64,000 nt of DNA from Bacillus pumilus (GTDB lineage: Bacteria > Bacillota > Bacilli > Bacillales > Bacillaceae), in the NCBI RefSeq assembly GCF_900186955.1, contig NZ_LT906438.1, forward strand, positions 248,001 to 312,000. The letters are read 5' to 3'. Under the pieces are notes generated by a model that worked only from the letters and a program-made list of their open reading frames with translations, was not told the origin of the DNA and made no database searches. Positions 41,890 to 52,625 of the stretch are shown here, in pieces. Numbering within the stretch: the stretch's first letter is position 1; each line of letters starts with the position of its first letter. Position numbers and translations under genes: made by a program.

Positions 41890-43080
41890 ATGCGGTATTT
41901 TCGTTTTTTATCAGAGGCGAGGCAGCACGATCTTTTTTTCAAGCGGCCGGGGGCGATGCATTCACTGACACCGAGGCATGTACTTGCGCATGCATTAGGT
42001 GCTACTTTGTATATGCCTGCGACAAGACAAGATATAGCAGATATGCTGCTGTCGCAGAAATATGAAGCGCTTTGCTCTGTTGTATTTTGCTTGGAGGATG
42101 CCATCGGTGATCAAGAAGTGGACATGGCTGAACAGAATCTAGTGGCACAACTGGCCAGTCTCAAAGAGAAAGTCACGCATGCGCCTGAAACGGCTGAACA
42201 TTTGCCTCTTATATTTATTCGCGTTCGTTCGCCGAAACAGCTGCTCAAAATGGCAGACTTGCTCGGTTCCTCTCTTCAATTACTTACCGGTTTTGTGTTC
42301 CCGAAGTACTCGGTTCATAATGCGAAGGATTATTTGGACAGTCTGAAACAGGCATCGTCCCAAACGCAGACAACACTTTATGGGATGCCCATTTTGGAAA
42401 CACCTGATTTACTAGAAAAAGAAACAAGATATACGGTGTTGTCAGAGTTAAAGCAGATCTTGCTGAATGACGAGGAATATATTTTGAATATTCGCATTGG
42501 GGCAACAGATCTTTGCGGTTTGTACGGGATTCGCCGTGATCGTGACACGACCATTTATGAAATTAATTTAATTGCTGATCTGATCACAGATATCATCAAT
42601 TATTTTGGCCGTTCCTTTGTGGTATCAGGTGCTGTGTGGGAGCATTTTGGCCCTGCACGAAAGGAACAAAAGCCATTCATCCGGGCACTTTCTCATAAGA
42701 GTGGTGAATCGTCTTCATCTGAATTTGATGACGTACAAGGTTTACTCAAGGAGACAAAACTCGATGTGGCTAACGGCATTCATGGAAAGACGGTCATTCA
42801 TCCAACACATCTCAAGCCGGTTCAAAGCATGTATGTTGTAACGAAGGAAGAGTATATGGATGCAATAAGCATTCTGGAACATGCAGACGGCACAGTTGGC
42901 GTAATGAAGAGTACCTTCTCTAATAAAATGAATGAAACGAAGCCCCATTACAGATGGGCAGAGCACATTTTAATGAAGTCAGATATTTACGGGGTGTTTC
43001 ATGAAAATAGAAGCTATATCGACATACTCACAGAAGCAGAAGCCGCATACGCTGAGCATCTTGGAACATATGGAAGTTGA
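41890..43080 (+). CDS. TIM-barrel C-C bond lyase (HpcH/CitE-like) of the Ter cluster
   Basis: 396 residues of the HpcH/CitE-like lyase fold: VVFCLEDAIGDQEVDMAEQNL (metal-binding acidic), PLIFIRVRSPKQ (Arg), GFVFPKYSV, PILETPDLL (Glu), and NIRIGATDLCGLYGIRRDRDTTIYE. This is the specialised C-C bond lyase found only with the Ter phosphoribosyltransferase, StiP and HAD genes. In the published model of Ter-associated operons these enzymes make a nucleoside-like metabolite. The substrate is unknown. AGGAGG lies 9 bases before ATG 41890. The end overlaps the next gene. Confidence 0.8.
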   Translation: MRYFRFLSEARQHDLFFKRPGAMHSLTPRHVLAHALGATLYMPATRQDIADMLLSQKYEALCSVVFCLEDAIGDQEVDMAEQNLVAQLASLKEKVTHAPETAEHLPLIFIRVRSPKQLLKMADLLGSSLQLLTGFVFPKYSVHNAKDYLDSLKQASSQTQTTLYGMPILETPDLLEKETRYTVLSELKQILLNDEEYILNIRIGATDLCGLYGIRRDRDTTIYEINLIADLITDIINYFGRSFVVSGAVWEHFGPARKEQKPFIRALSHKSGESSSSEFDDVQGLLKETKLDVANGIHGKTVIHPTHLKPVQSMYVVTKEEYMDAISILEHADGTVGVMKSTFSNKMNETKPHYRWAEHILMKSDIYGVFHENRSYIDILTEAEAAYAEHLGTYGS

Positions 43081-44401
43081 ACTTGTTCTCAAAGAAGGTG
43101 CGCTTCAGCTAGAAAAAGAGCATCTTTTTGACATGGCTGCAAGGGTGAACAAAAAAAGAGCCTTTTTATTCGTTAGTAAGGTGCTCGGTAAGCACATTCC
43201 TGTTCATCCAGTAAAACCGCTCCTTGTCTCGGGTCTTTTAGCCATGGCGTATGCCAAAGAGCAAACAGGCAAGACGTCTCCATATCAAGAGCTTTTAGTA
43301 GAAGCACTCAAGACGGATGACCACACGGTATTAACTAAAGCCTACGAAGCGCTCAAAAAAGAGAAGCTTTTAATAGGAAAACAGCCGATCGTGATCGGCT
43401 TTGCAGAAACAGCCACAGCTCTTGGTCACGGTGTGTATGACGTATTAGAAGGAGCATCTTACATTCATACGACACGTGAACAGCTGCTGGATCTTGATCC
43501 TTCATTGGTATTTGAAGAAGAGCATTCGCATGCAACGGATCAGCTTTGTTATGCAGACGAAGCATTACTTCGCACAAACCGTCCCATCGTGCTAGTAGAT
43601 GATGAAGTCACGACAGGTCGTACGAATATCAATATCATTCAGGACCTTCATGCAAAGCACCCACGGCATTCTTACACGATTCTTTCTATTTTAGACTGGC
43701 GGACAGAGGAGCACGAGAAAGCCATGTGTGAGCTTGAAAAGGAGCTTGGTATTCACATCACCTCATTGTCTTTATTAAAAGGGCAAATGGTTTTTCGAGG
43801 CAAAACGCTGGATGAACCAGCTTATTCGTATGAGATAGCTGAGCAAAAGGATCTGCCAAGTCTCTCTGTTCACTCCCTTCAATCTTTCTTTCAGCAAGAG
43901 CCATATGCACGTTCTCATGCAACCAATTCGGCTGGTCATTCGCCATATATACATGAAACGGGTCGTTTTGGTTTAAACGCAGCAGATACGGCAGTCATCG
44001 ACCAAGCAGCTGCAGAGGCTGGACTGAAACTGAAGAAGGAACGCAAAGGAAAGCAGACACTTTGTTTAGGAACTGGTGAGCTGATGTATGTGCCGATGAG
44101 AGTGGCTGCACATATGGGAGAAGGTGTTCTCTTTCATTCAACGACGAGAAGCCCAATTCATCCCGTTGAAAAGGATGGATACGCTGTTCAAAATGGGTTC
44201 ACCTTTGTGAGTCCAGAGGATGCTCGAATTCAGCACTACGTGTACAACATACCAAAAGGTCAATACGATGATGTATTTCTCTTCTTTGAGAAAAAGGTCT
44301 CTCAGGAGGTATTGCTTCCGCTTGTTCATTTATTTGCCGAGCGGCATGTGAAGCATGTGCATATTGTGACTTTATCAGACGAGGTGAAGGTGAATGGCTA
44401 A
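43070..44401 (+). CDS. Phosphoribosyltransferase with TRSP domain (Ter cluster)
   Basis: About 443 residues. The N-terminal half is an orotate-type phosphoribosyltransferase: AARVNKKRAFLFVSKVLGKHIPV, and the PRPP loop RPIVLVDDEVTTGRTNINIIQDL (about 171-193 from the upstream start). The C-terminal half holds the TRSP domain typical of this family, including RFGLNAADTAVID. Predicted to attach a base-like ring to ribose phosphate. The frame opens at ATG 43001, which would overlap the lyase gene by 80 bases; ATG 43070 gives an 11-base overlap and starts at the conserved MEVELVLKEG, so I prefer it. Neither has a strong ribosome site. Confidence 0.8.
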   Translation: MEVELVLKEGALQLEKEHLFDMAARVNKKRAFLFVSKVLGKHIPVHPVKPLLVSGLLAMAYAKEQTGKTSPYQELLVEALKTDDHTVLTKAYEALKKEKLLIGKQPIVIGFAETATALGHGVYDVLEGASYIHTTREQLLDLDPSLVFEEEHSHATDQLCYADEALLRTNRPIVLVDDEVTTGRTNINIIQDLHAKHPRHSYTILSILDWRTEEHEKAMCELEKELGIHITSLSLLKGQMVFRGKTLDEPAYSYEIAEQKDLPSLSVHSLQSFFQQEPYARSHATNSAGHSPYIHETGRFGLNAADTAVIDQAAAEAGLKLKKERKGKQTLCLGTGELMYVPMRVAAHMGEGVLFHSTTRSPIHPVEKDGYAVQNGFTFVSPEDARIQHYVYNIPKGQYDDVFLFFEKKVSQEVLLPLVHLFAERHVKHVHIVTLSDEVKVNG

Positions 44402-45503
44402 TGTGTATACAAAGATGGGAAGCTATCCAGAGCAGGATGTAACCTTCTTACTCAAAGATTTATCATCCATTGAGATGGAAAAAAGTACAGAGGAGCGGGA
44501 GCGTTCGATTCAGAGTGGTGCGCATTATTCAGAAATGCTGCCGATTGAATATAAACCAACGGAATCTTATATGGATTTATTCTATGAATCTCTGAAAGAA
44601 AGTAAGGAGAAGGTAGCAGAAGCGGTAGCTGTTGTAGCAGAACAGATTGTGAAAAAGCGAGGCTTCCAAACGGTGCTTTGCAGTTTGGCTAGAGCGGGAA
44701 CGCCGATCGGGGTACTCATCAAACGATATATTCGAAAGACATATGGTCTTGAACTGCCTCATTACAGCATCTCGATTATTCGTGATCGAGGAATAGATGA
44801 GAATGCGCTACATTATATGCTCAAGGAACATCCGGGCTATGAGATTGCCTTTATTGATGGATGGACCGGAAAAGGTGCGATTTCGAGAGAGCTCCAAAAA
44901 GCGGTGATTGATTTTGAAAGAAAGTACGGTATCCGTCTTTCTAGTGAACTAGCTGTACTCGCTGATCCTGGCTATTGTACACATGTCTACGGAACGAGAG
45001 AGGACTTTCTCATTCCAAGTGCTTGCCTGAATTCGACTGTATCTGGACTTGTTAGTCGTACGGTACTAAACAACCGCTGGATCAATGCCGATGATTTCCA
45101 TGGGGCAAAATATTATGAAGAGCTGCTTGATGAGGATGTGTCCAATCTGTATGTGGATACAATTGAAGAAGCATTTTCTAGCCTCGAACCAAATGTAGGA
45201 GAGAAAGCAGAGACCATCCTCACGCAAGGAATGCCTGCGGATTGGCGGGGAATGGCGTCCATTGAAGCGATCGGTCAGGAGTTTCAAATTGAAAATACCC
45301 ATTTGATTAAGCCGGGTGTTGGTGAGACGACCCGTGTGCTGCTGAGAAGAATCCCTTGGAAAATCTTGATACAGCCTGGGTCTCAGGAGAAGCTAAAGCA
45401 TATTTTGCTTTTGGCAGAGGACAGAGGCGTTCCTGTCATTGAATATGCCAATATGTCCTATACGTGCTGTGGACTCATTCGTCCGCTGGAGCAGACGTCA
45501 TGA
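44394..45503 (+). CDS. StiP-type protein with C-terminal PELOTA RNA-binding domain
   Basis: 369 residues. The StiP-like domain fills residues 1-270: YSEMLPIEYKPTESYMDLFYESL, CSLARAGTPIGVLIKRYIRKTYG, HYSISIIRDRGIDENALHYML, and FIDGWTGKGAI, which reads like a second phosphoribosyltransferase-related fold. The last 80 residues (TRVLLRRIPWKILIQPGSQEKLKHILLLAEDRGVPVIEYANMSYTCCGLIRP) are a PELOTA domain, related to L7Ae RNA-binding proteins. Databases often label this family cysteine protease StiP; a role in the Ter metabolite pathway is the alternative. It overlaps the previous gene by 8 bases and the next by 4. Confidence 0.8.
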   Translation: MANVYTKMGSYPEQDVTFLLKDLSSIEMEKSTEERERSIQSGAHYSEMLPIEYKPTESYMDLFYESLKESKEKVAEAVAVVAEQIVKKRGFQTVLCSLARAGTPIGVLIKRYIRKTYGLELPHYSISIIRDRGIDENALHYMLKEHPGYEIAFIDGWTGKGAISRELQKAVIDFERKYGIRLSSELAVLADPGYCTHVYGTREDFLIPSACLNSTVSGLVSRTVLNNRWINADDFHGAKYYEELLDEDVSNLYVDTIEEAFSSLEPNVGEKAETILTQGMPADWRGMASIEAIGQEFQIENTHLIKPGVGETTRVLLRRIPWKILIQPGSQEKLKHILLLAEDRGVPVIEYANMSYTCCGLIRPLEQTS

Positions 45504-46315
45504 AGACAAGTGCGTTTGCCAGCGATTTAGACCGGACACTGATTTACTCACATCGAGTGCTGGATCAGTATGTGTATGAAGGAGATTATGCTTTAGTTGA
45601 GATGCTGGATGAACGTCCGCTTTCCTATATGTCGGTTGAAACGAAGAAGTCTTTGCAGACGATTCATCAATTGGGCTGGTTCATTCCAGTGACGACAAGA
45701 ACGACCGCTCAGTATGAACGGATCACCTTCTTTCAGCAAGAGCTCAAACCGGAGTATGCTATCACGACAAATGGGGGCTGTATCCTTCATCATGGCAAGC
45801 CGCTTGAGGATTGGCAGGTCATTGTTGATGAGAGGCTCAAATTGTGTATGTCAGTCAGACAGATGCTAAGAGCCATCTCCGAACTGCCAGTTGCAGCATG
45901 GGTGAAGCGTACCCGGACAGCAGAGGGAAGATTTCTTTATTTGATTATGAAAGATGAGTATCTTTCTCGCATTCCACTTGCTGAATTGAAGCAGTGGGGC
46001 GAGGAAAGAGGCTGGCAGGTGTCTCTACAAGGGCGGAAGCTTTATTTTATTCCGGCACCGCTCAATAAGTGGGATGCTGTTGCTTTTCTAAAGGAGCGGC
46101 TGGAGCTTGAATATGTATATGGTGCGGGTGATTCCCTCTTAGATGCAGGTCTCATTCGTCAGGCAGATATGGGCTTTGCCCCAAGGCATGGAGAAGTGCT
46201 CGACTTTGATCCATTGCTTGAGCCGACAGCAGCATCTGGCATGGCAGCAGCAGATGAAATCACCGCTTGTGTCATGAACCAGATGACGACCGCAAAAAAG
46301 CCTTCGATTCGATAG
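45500..46315 (+). CDS. HAD family phosphatase of the Ter cluster
   Basis: 271 residues. HAD motif I is FASDLDRTLIYSH (Asp-x-Asp), motif II the Thr of IPVTTRTT, and motif IV GAGDSLLDAGLI. The cap between is of the C2 type. It would remove a phosphate from the pathway product. The frame opens earlier at 45464, but ATG 45500 forms an ATGA overlap with the StiP gene and has GGAG 9 bases upstream. Confidence 0.82.
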   Translation: MKTSAFASDLDRTLIYSHRVLDQYVYEGDYALVEMLDERPLSYMSVETKKSLQTIHQLGWFIPVTTRTTAQYERITFFQQELKPEYAITTNGGCILHHGKPLEDWQVIVDERLKLCMSVRQMLRAISELPVAAWVKRTRTAEGRFLYLIMKDEYLSRIPLAELKQWGEERGWQVSLQGRKLYFIPAPLNKWDAVAFLKERLELEYVYGAGDSLLDAGLIRQADMGFAPRHGEVLDFDPLLEPTAASGMAAADEITACVMNQMTTAKKPSIR

Positions 46316-46385
46316 CAGAAGTAGAAGGGTGAATGATATGATAGTAGTAGCTTTCGAGAAAATATAGGAGAAAGGAAGGAGCGGC

Positions 46386-48002
46386 GTGAGTTATAAAGAA
46401 ATCAATGTTAACCAAACACGGGCGGAGCAGGAAGCCTGGAAAAACGTGCTGAAAAAGCCGCTCCCTGAAAGAGACGGTTATGTAAAGGACGAGCATACAT
46501 TGTCCTTGCCGCGTCTCGCCGCCCGGGTCCTTGGAACTCCGCATGATGCAACCGATTATTTTATTTATTTACATGAATTATATGAAACAGATGGCGTTCA
46601 CATTTTAAGTGAAACGCTCAATCGTCATATTGAGCCGGAGCATTTTCAAGCGCTTCAACGCATTCATTTGATTAACCAAGAAGAAAAGGGATTATCTGTG
46701 AATCGCTTTGTGGCTTTCTTAGATGGTGAACAGCTGATTGTACGCCATCCAAACCCTGTGATGAACCGGCATATCCGCCTTTCATTGATCAAGGTGTTTG
46801 AGCATTTCAAACAGCTGCATGAAGGGGGATTTCAGCATCCCGATTTCCGCCGGGTACTCCTGGATGTAGTGAAGTTTTCAAATAATCATCTAGGTCCATG
46901 GCTGAAGGAAGTCAATATAGAAGAAAAAATGCCGGCTGTCATTTGGTATGGAGAGGCGAATAAAAGTCAGCTTTATTTTCTTTACTATGTCATGCTGATT
47001 GGCTGTGATGTTGTGCTATTTCATCCAGAGGGCGAGGATTCGTTCCGCGAACTAGATCCAGAAGAAAAGCTGACTTTTATTGATCAGTATCCGGGGACTT
47101 CAAAGCTGGAACCGTTCCCTACTGAAAAGCCTGAGAGGAAGTCAACGGTGGCGTACCGCTCGACAAGAGAGCTTGAAGAGGTGCTCCACACGGAAGATTC
47201 AATGCTGTATAAGCCTTGGCAATTCAGAGATCATACTCCTCATTCTATTACGCTGAAGACAACGTATGATGAGCTGTTTTTAATTGCAAAGGAACGTTCC
47301 TTTATCCGCCCTAATTTTCAAGCAGACCGCGACACGATACAGATTCCGAATCTCTTTGCGAAAATGATGGGAGTCACACGAGACAAGCGTGAATACTGGG
47401 ATCGTATCCACACGTTAATGGAATGGAAAGAGACGAAGACCATTCGCCATTTTCCTTTTACGAAAGAAGTGTCTTCGAATTATCAATTTCATTATCAGCA
47501 TGCCCTTTCGTCTGCTGGAGAGATTGATCCTGAATTATTAATGAAAAGCAACGTGTGGCAGTTTTCTCATCTATATGAGGGGACGCAGCGTGCGATAGCA
47601 GAGGCGATATCTCGAATCTGTCAGCATCCGAAGCTATTAAAAGAAGGCAATGAGACTGAATTAGATGTCCGTATTTATTTATTCAAACAGGTACTGCATA
47701 TCGGCCAGGAGCTCATTGAACTCATTCAAACCTTTGATTATGCACAAACCGTACCGAAAGTGATTTTATATCATACGGAATATAATGGTGAGCTGACTCG
47801 TTCTGATGCGGCTGCCCTGATTTTTCTAAATGAAATGGGTGTGGATCTCTTCGTGTATCATCCGGCGGGATACCAGTGTATTGAGCGGTATATAGATGAC
47901 CAATTATTTGATACCCATTGGCTTGATGAGATGGTTATGAACCAGGAGTTTAAAGAGCCGTCCATCGTTAGAAAATTATTTCAATCCATTAAAAACCGAT
48001 AA
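46386..48002 (+). CDS. yceG: YceG family protein
   Basis: 538 residues, near the length of B. subtilis YceG (537). Two related halves seem present: PAVIWYGEANKSQLYFLYYVMLIGCDVVLFHPEGEDSFRELD at about 179-220 and PKVILYHTEYNGELTRSDAAALIFLNEMGVDLFVYHPAGYQCIERYI near 455-505. The repeated WYGEAN / YHTEYN ... VVLFHPEGED / LFVYHPAGYQ pattern suggests internal duplication. Function unknown; always linked to TerD and TelA-like genes. No membrane segment. GTG 46386 with GGAAGGAG upstream. Confidence 0.85.
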   Translation: MSYKEINVNQTRAEQEAWKNVLKKPLPERDGYVKDEHTLSLPRLAARVLGTPHDATDYFIYLHELYETDGVHILSETLNRHIEPEHFQALQRIHLINQEEKGLSVNRFVAFLDGEQLIVRHPNPVMNRHIRLSLIKVFEHFKQLHEGGFQHPDFRRVLLDVVKFSNNHLGPWLKEVNIEEKMPAVIWYGEANKSQLYFLYYVMLIGCDVVLFHPEGEDSFRELDPEEKLTFIDQYPGTSKLEPFPTEKPERKSTVAYRSTRELEEVLHTEDSMLYKPWQFRDHTPHSITLKTTYDELFLIAKERSFIRPNFQADRDTIQIPNLFAKMMGVTRDKREYWDRIHTLMEWKETKTIRHFPFTKEVSSNYQFHYQHALSSAGEIDPELLMKSNVWQFSHLYEGTQRAIAEAISRICQHPKLLKEGNETELDVRIYLFKQVLHIGQELIELIQTFDYAQTVPKVILYHTEYNGELTRSDAAALIFLNEMGVDLFVYHPAGYQCIERYIDDQLFDTHWLDEMVMNQEFKEPSIVRKLFQSIKNR

Positions 48003-48016
48003 GGAGATCAAAGCTT

Positions 48017-49111
48017 ATGACAAATACAAACGGAAATGACATCATTTCAATTGATAAAGAGGAAATCTCCATTGAGAAGGCAGACGATATTCGCGTTCAG
48101 CTTCGAAATGAACCAGAAGTGCAAAATATTGCGAGACAGATCGATGCGAAAAATCAGCTGGAGCTGCTTGAATACGGAAAACAGCCGGCCGTTGAAATCT
48201 CTAAGTTCTCTGATCGTATTCTTTCGATGATGCGTTCAACTAGTGTCACTGACTCAGGAACGATGCTGACGCAGCTTGGAAAAATTATGGATCGTTTTGA
48301 TAAAAATGATTTTGACGAGCCAAAGGGTGGTTTACTGTCAAAAATCTTTAAGCGCGGCGGCAGCATGATTGAAAAGATTTTCAGTAAATATCAAACGCTC
48401 GGTGCAGAGATTGAAAAAATTAATGTAGAGATCAGTAAATATAAAGACGAAATGACCAAATCGACTGTGACGCTTGAAGAAATGTATGAGCATAACATTC
48501 AATACTATATGGAGCTTGAAAAGTATGTCGTTGCAGGTCAAATGAAAATCGAGGAATTAAAGCAATTGGTTCCTTCTTATGAAGAAAAAGCAGCTAGTGG
48601 AAACCAGCTCGCACAAATGGAGCTTGATACACTTCGTAACGGCATTCAAGCGTTGGAAGAGCGTGTATATGACCTTGATATGGCACGGATGGTGGCTCTT
48701 CAAACAGCACCGCAAATTCGTTTGCTGCAGCGTGGGAATACGAAACTAATCGGTAAAATCAACTCAGCGTTCATTATCACGATTCCGATCTTTAAAAATG
48801 GCATCATTCAAGCTGTGACAGCGAAGAGACAAAAGCTTGTGGCTGATTCAATGAGTGAGCTGGATAGAAGAACAAATGAAATGCTGAAACGAAATGCTGA
48901 AAACATCTCAAGCCAAAGTGTAGAGATTGCCAAATTGTCTGGACGTCCAAGTATCGACATTGAAACGATCGAATCTTCCTTTAATACGATTGTACAAGGG
49001 ATGAAAGAGACAAAACAGATCGAAGAAGAAAACAAACGATTACGCGAAGATGGAACAAAGCGTATGCTTGAATTGCAAGATAATATTAAGCGAGCTGCAC
49101 TAGAGTCCTAA
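48017..49111 (+). CDS. yceH: TelA-like toxic anion resistance protein YceH
   Basis: 364 residues of the TelA family: long helices with LRNEPEVQNIARQIDAKNQ, the SKIFKRGGSMIEKIFSKYQTLGAEIEKINVEISKYKDEM core, LQTAPQIRLLQRGNTKLIGKINSAFIITIPIFKNGIIQAV (the conserved middle) and a coiled C-terminus. Soluble, coiled-coil rich. Linked to tellurite and antibiotic tolerance in other firmicutes. AAGGAG lies 11 bases before ATG. Last gene of the cluster, ended by a hairpin at 49115. Confidence 0.88.
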   Translation: MTNTNGNDIISIDKEEISIEKADDIRVQLRNEPEVQNIARQIDAKNQLELLEYGKQPAVEISKFSDRILSMMRSTSVTDSGTMLTQLGKIMDRFDKNDFDEPKGGLLSKIFKRGGSMIEKIFSKYQTLGAEIEKINVEISKYKDEMTKSTVTLEEMYEHNIQYYMELEKYVVAGQMKIEELKQLVPSYEEKAASGNQLAQMELDTLRNGIQALEERVYDLDMARMVALQTAPQIRLLQRGNTKLIGKINSAFIITIPIFKNGIIQAVTAKRQKLVADSMSELDRRTNEMLKRNAENISSQSVEIAKLSGRPSIDIETIESSFNTIVQGMKETKQIEEENKRLREDGTKRMLELQDNIKRAALES

Positions 49112-49114
49112 AAA

Positions 49115-49160
49115 ATAAGCTGTCTGTAACTAAAGTTGCAGGCAGTTTATTAATATTTTA
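49115..49160 (+). terminator. Terminator after yceH
   Basis: CTGTCTGTAACT, loop AA, AGTTGCAGGCAG followed by TTTATTAATATTTTAATT; the T tract is interrupted. Confidence 0.5.
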
Positions 49161-49233
49161 ATTAAAATTTGAATGAAAAAGGTTTCTATGTGACCATTTT
49201 CGGGTAAATCCTGTTCAGGGGAATGGTTCACCC

Positions 49234-49374
49234 ATGTTCGAAAAAGTTCGCTATGGTGAGGATTTGAGTTATTTTTTAGCACAATTAGGAATTTCAAGTA
49301 AAATATTGTCTGATGAGAGGAAATACCCCGTAAAATATGTTGTTTATGAAGCATTCTATAGGATTTACGAGTAA
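49234..49374 (+). CDS. Short ORF, possible gene remnant
   Basis: 46 codons beginning MFEKVRYGEDLSYFL and ending VYEAFYRIYE. The frame stays open 19 codons upstream of the ATG (from 49177), and that part also reads like protein (FRVNPVQGNGSP), with no start codon or ribosome site. This suggests the 3' end of a decayed gene between yceH and opuAA, where B. subtilis carries naiP, yceJ and yceK. It could be chance. No family recognised. Confidence 0.35.
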   Translation: MFEKVRYGEDLSYFLAQLGISSKILSDERKYPVKYVVYEAFYRIYE

Positions 49375-49511
49375 TACGGCGTATAAACTCTAATCACCAG
49401 ACCTCTTATATGGAATTCATACATATTGTGCGGAAATAAGCGAATTCTAAAGATTGTTCGCATCATAACGCTTATGTTACGGTTATAAAGATGCTAATTT
49501 GGAGGGAAAAT

Positions 49512-50780
49512 ATGAATTCTGAAGAGAGAAATATCAAAATCAAGATAAATAATGTATCTAAAATTTTCGGTAAAAATGCTAAAAAAGCAACTCAAATGCT
49601 TGAAAAAGGAAAAACAAAAAGAGAGATCCTAAAAGAGACCGGCGCAACAGTTGGTGTCAATCGAGCAAATTTTGATGTGTATGACGGCGAGATATTTGTC
49701 ATCATGGGGCTATCAGGGAGCGGAAAGTCCACACTTGTGCGGCTGCTAAATAGGTTAATCGAACCAACCTCCGGCGAAATATATATTGATGGGGATATGA
49801 TAACAAATATGTCAAAGGATCAATTGCGTGAAGTCAGACGGAAAAAGATCAGCATGGTCTTCCAAAACTTCGCATTGTTCCCGCACCGCACCATTCTTGA
49901 GAACACAGAGTATGGTCTTGAATTACAAGGTGTAGACAAAGAAGAGCGCCACTCAAAAGCGCTTGAATCTTTAAAGCTTGTTGGACTTGAAGGCTTTGAA
50001 GAGCAATATCCAAACCAATTAAGTGGTGGGATGCAGCAGCGTGTTGGATTGGCACGTGCATTAGCAAATGACCCTGACATCTTATTAATGGATGAAGCAT
50101 TCAGCGCACTCGATCCATTAATTCGTAAAGACATGCAGGATGAATTGCTTGAGCTTCACACATCTGTAGGAAAAACGATCATTTTCATTACCCATGATTT
50201 AGATGAGGCGCTTCGGATTGGCGACCGCATTGTGCTCATGAAGGACGGGAATATCGTCCAAATCGGAACACCAGAAGAAATTTTGATGAACCCATCGAAT
50301 GAATATGTTGAACGTTTCGTTGAAGATGTCGACCTTTCTAAAGTATTAACCGCTGGTCATATTATGAAACGTGCAGAAACAGTCCAGCTCGACAAAGGGG
50401 CACGTGTTGCGCTCACGCTCATGAAAAACCTTGGAATTTCGTCAATCTATGCAGTTGATAAGAAAAAGCATTTATTAGGTGTTATTTCTGCACAAGCGGC
50501 AAAAAAGGCTGCAGAAATGGGAGCATCGCTTGAAACTGTTCTTGATAAAGAATTCACGACAGTATTGGAATCTACGTATTTGACAGAAATCTTTGATGCA
50601 GTGTCTGATGCGGCAAACATTCCAATTGCCGTTGTCGATGAGAAAAACAGAATGAAGGGTATTGTGGTCAGAGGTGCATTAATTGGTGCGTTATCAGGTA
50701 ATGATGAGTATATCAACATGTCTTCTAACAAGCTTGAGGAAATTAAAACACAAGAGCCTTCTGCACAGGAGGTAGAATAA
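49512..50780 (+). CDS. opuAA: Glycine betaine ABC transporter ATPase OpuAA
   Basis: 422 residues. ABC domain about 30-275: Walker A MGLSGSGKSTLVRLLNRLIEP, signature QLSGGMQQRVGLARALANDP, Walker B ILLMDEAFSALDP. Two CBS domains follow (about 290-405), used in OpuA systems to sense ionic strength. Energises import of glycine betaine under osmotic stress. GGAGGG lies 5 bases before ATG 49512; the frame is open a little further. First gene of opuAA-AB-AC. Confidence 0.94.
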   Translation: MNSEERNIKIKINNVSKIFGKNAKKATQMLEKGKTKREILKETGATVGVNRANFDVYDGEIFVIMGLSGSGKSTLVRLLNRLIEPTSGEIYIDGDMITNMSKDQLREVRRKKISMVFQNFALFPHRTILENTEYGLELQGVDKEERHSKALESLKLVGLEGFEEQYPNQLSGGMQQRVGLARALANDPDILLMDEAFSALDPLIRKDMQDELLELHTSVGKTIIFITHDLDEALRIGDRIVLMKDGNIVQIGTPEEILMNPSNEYVERFVEDVDLSKVLTAGHIMKRAETVQLDKGARVALTLMKNLGISSIYAVDKKKHLLGVISAQAAKKAAEMGASLETVLDKEFTTVLESTYLTEIFDAVSDAANIPIAVVDEKNRMKGIVVRGALIGALSGNDEYINMSSNKLEEIKTQEPSAQEVE

Positions 50781-50781
50781 G

Positions 50782-52517
<1,736 letters not shown>

Positions 52518-52558
52518 CCAATTATGATGAGGTTCCCTTATAATAGAAGGGAGCATAT

Positions 52559-52592
52559 GAAAAAGCAGTCTGCTCAAAAAGCGGCTGCTTTT
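52559..52592 (+). terminator. Terminator after opuAC
   Basis: AAAAGCAGTC, loop of about 12 bases, GGCTGCTTTTTTC. It lies inside the upstream extension of the next frame and so helps exclude that extension. Confidence 0.7.
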
Positions 52593-52625
52593 TTCTTATA
52601 TATAAGGAAGGTGGACGAGTTGTCG

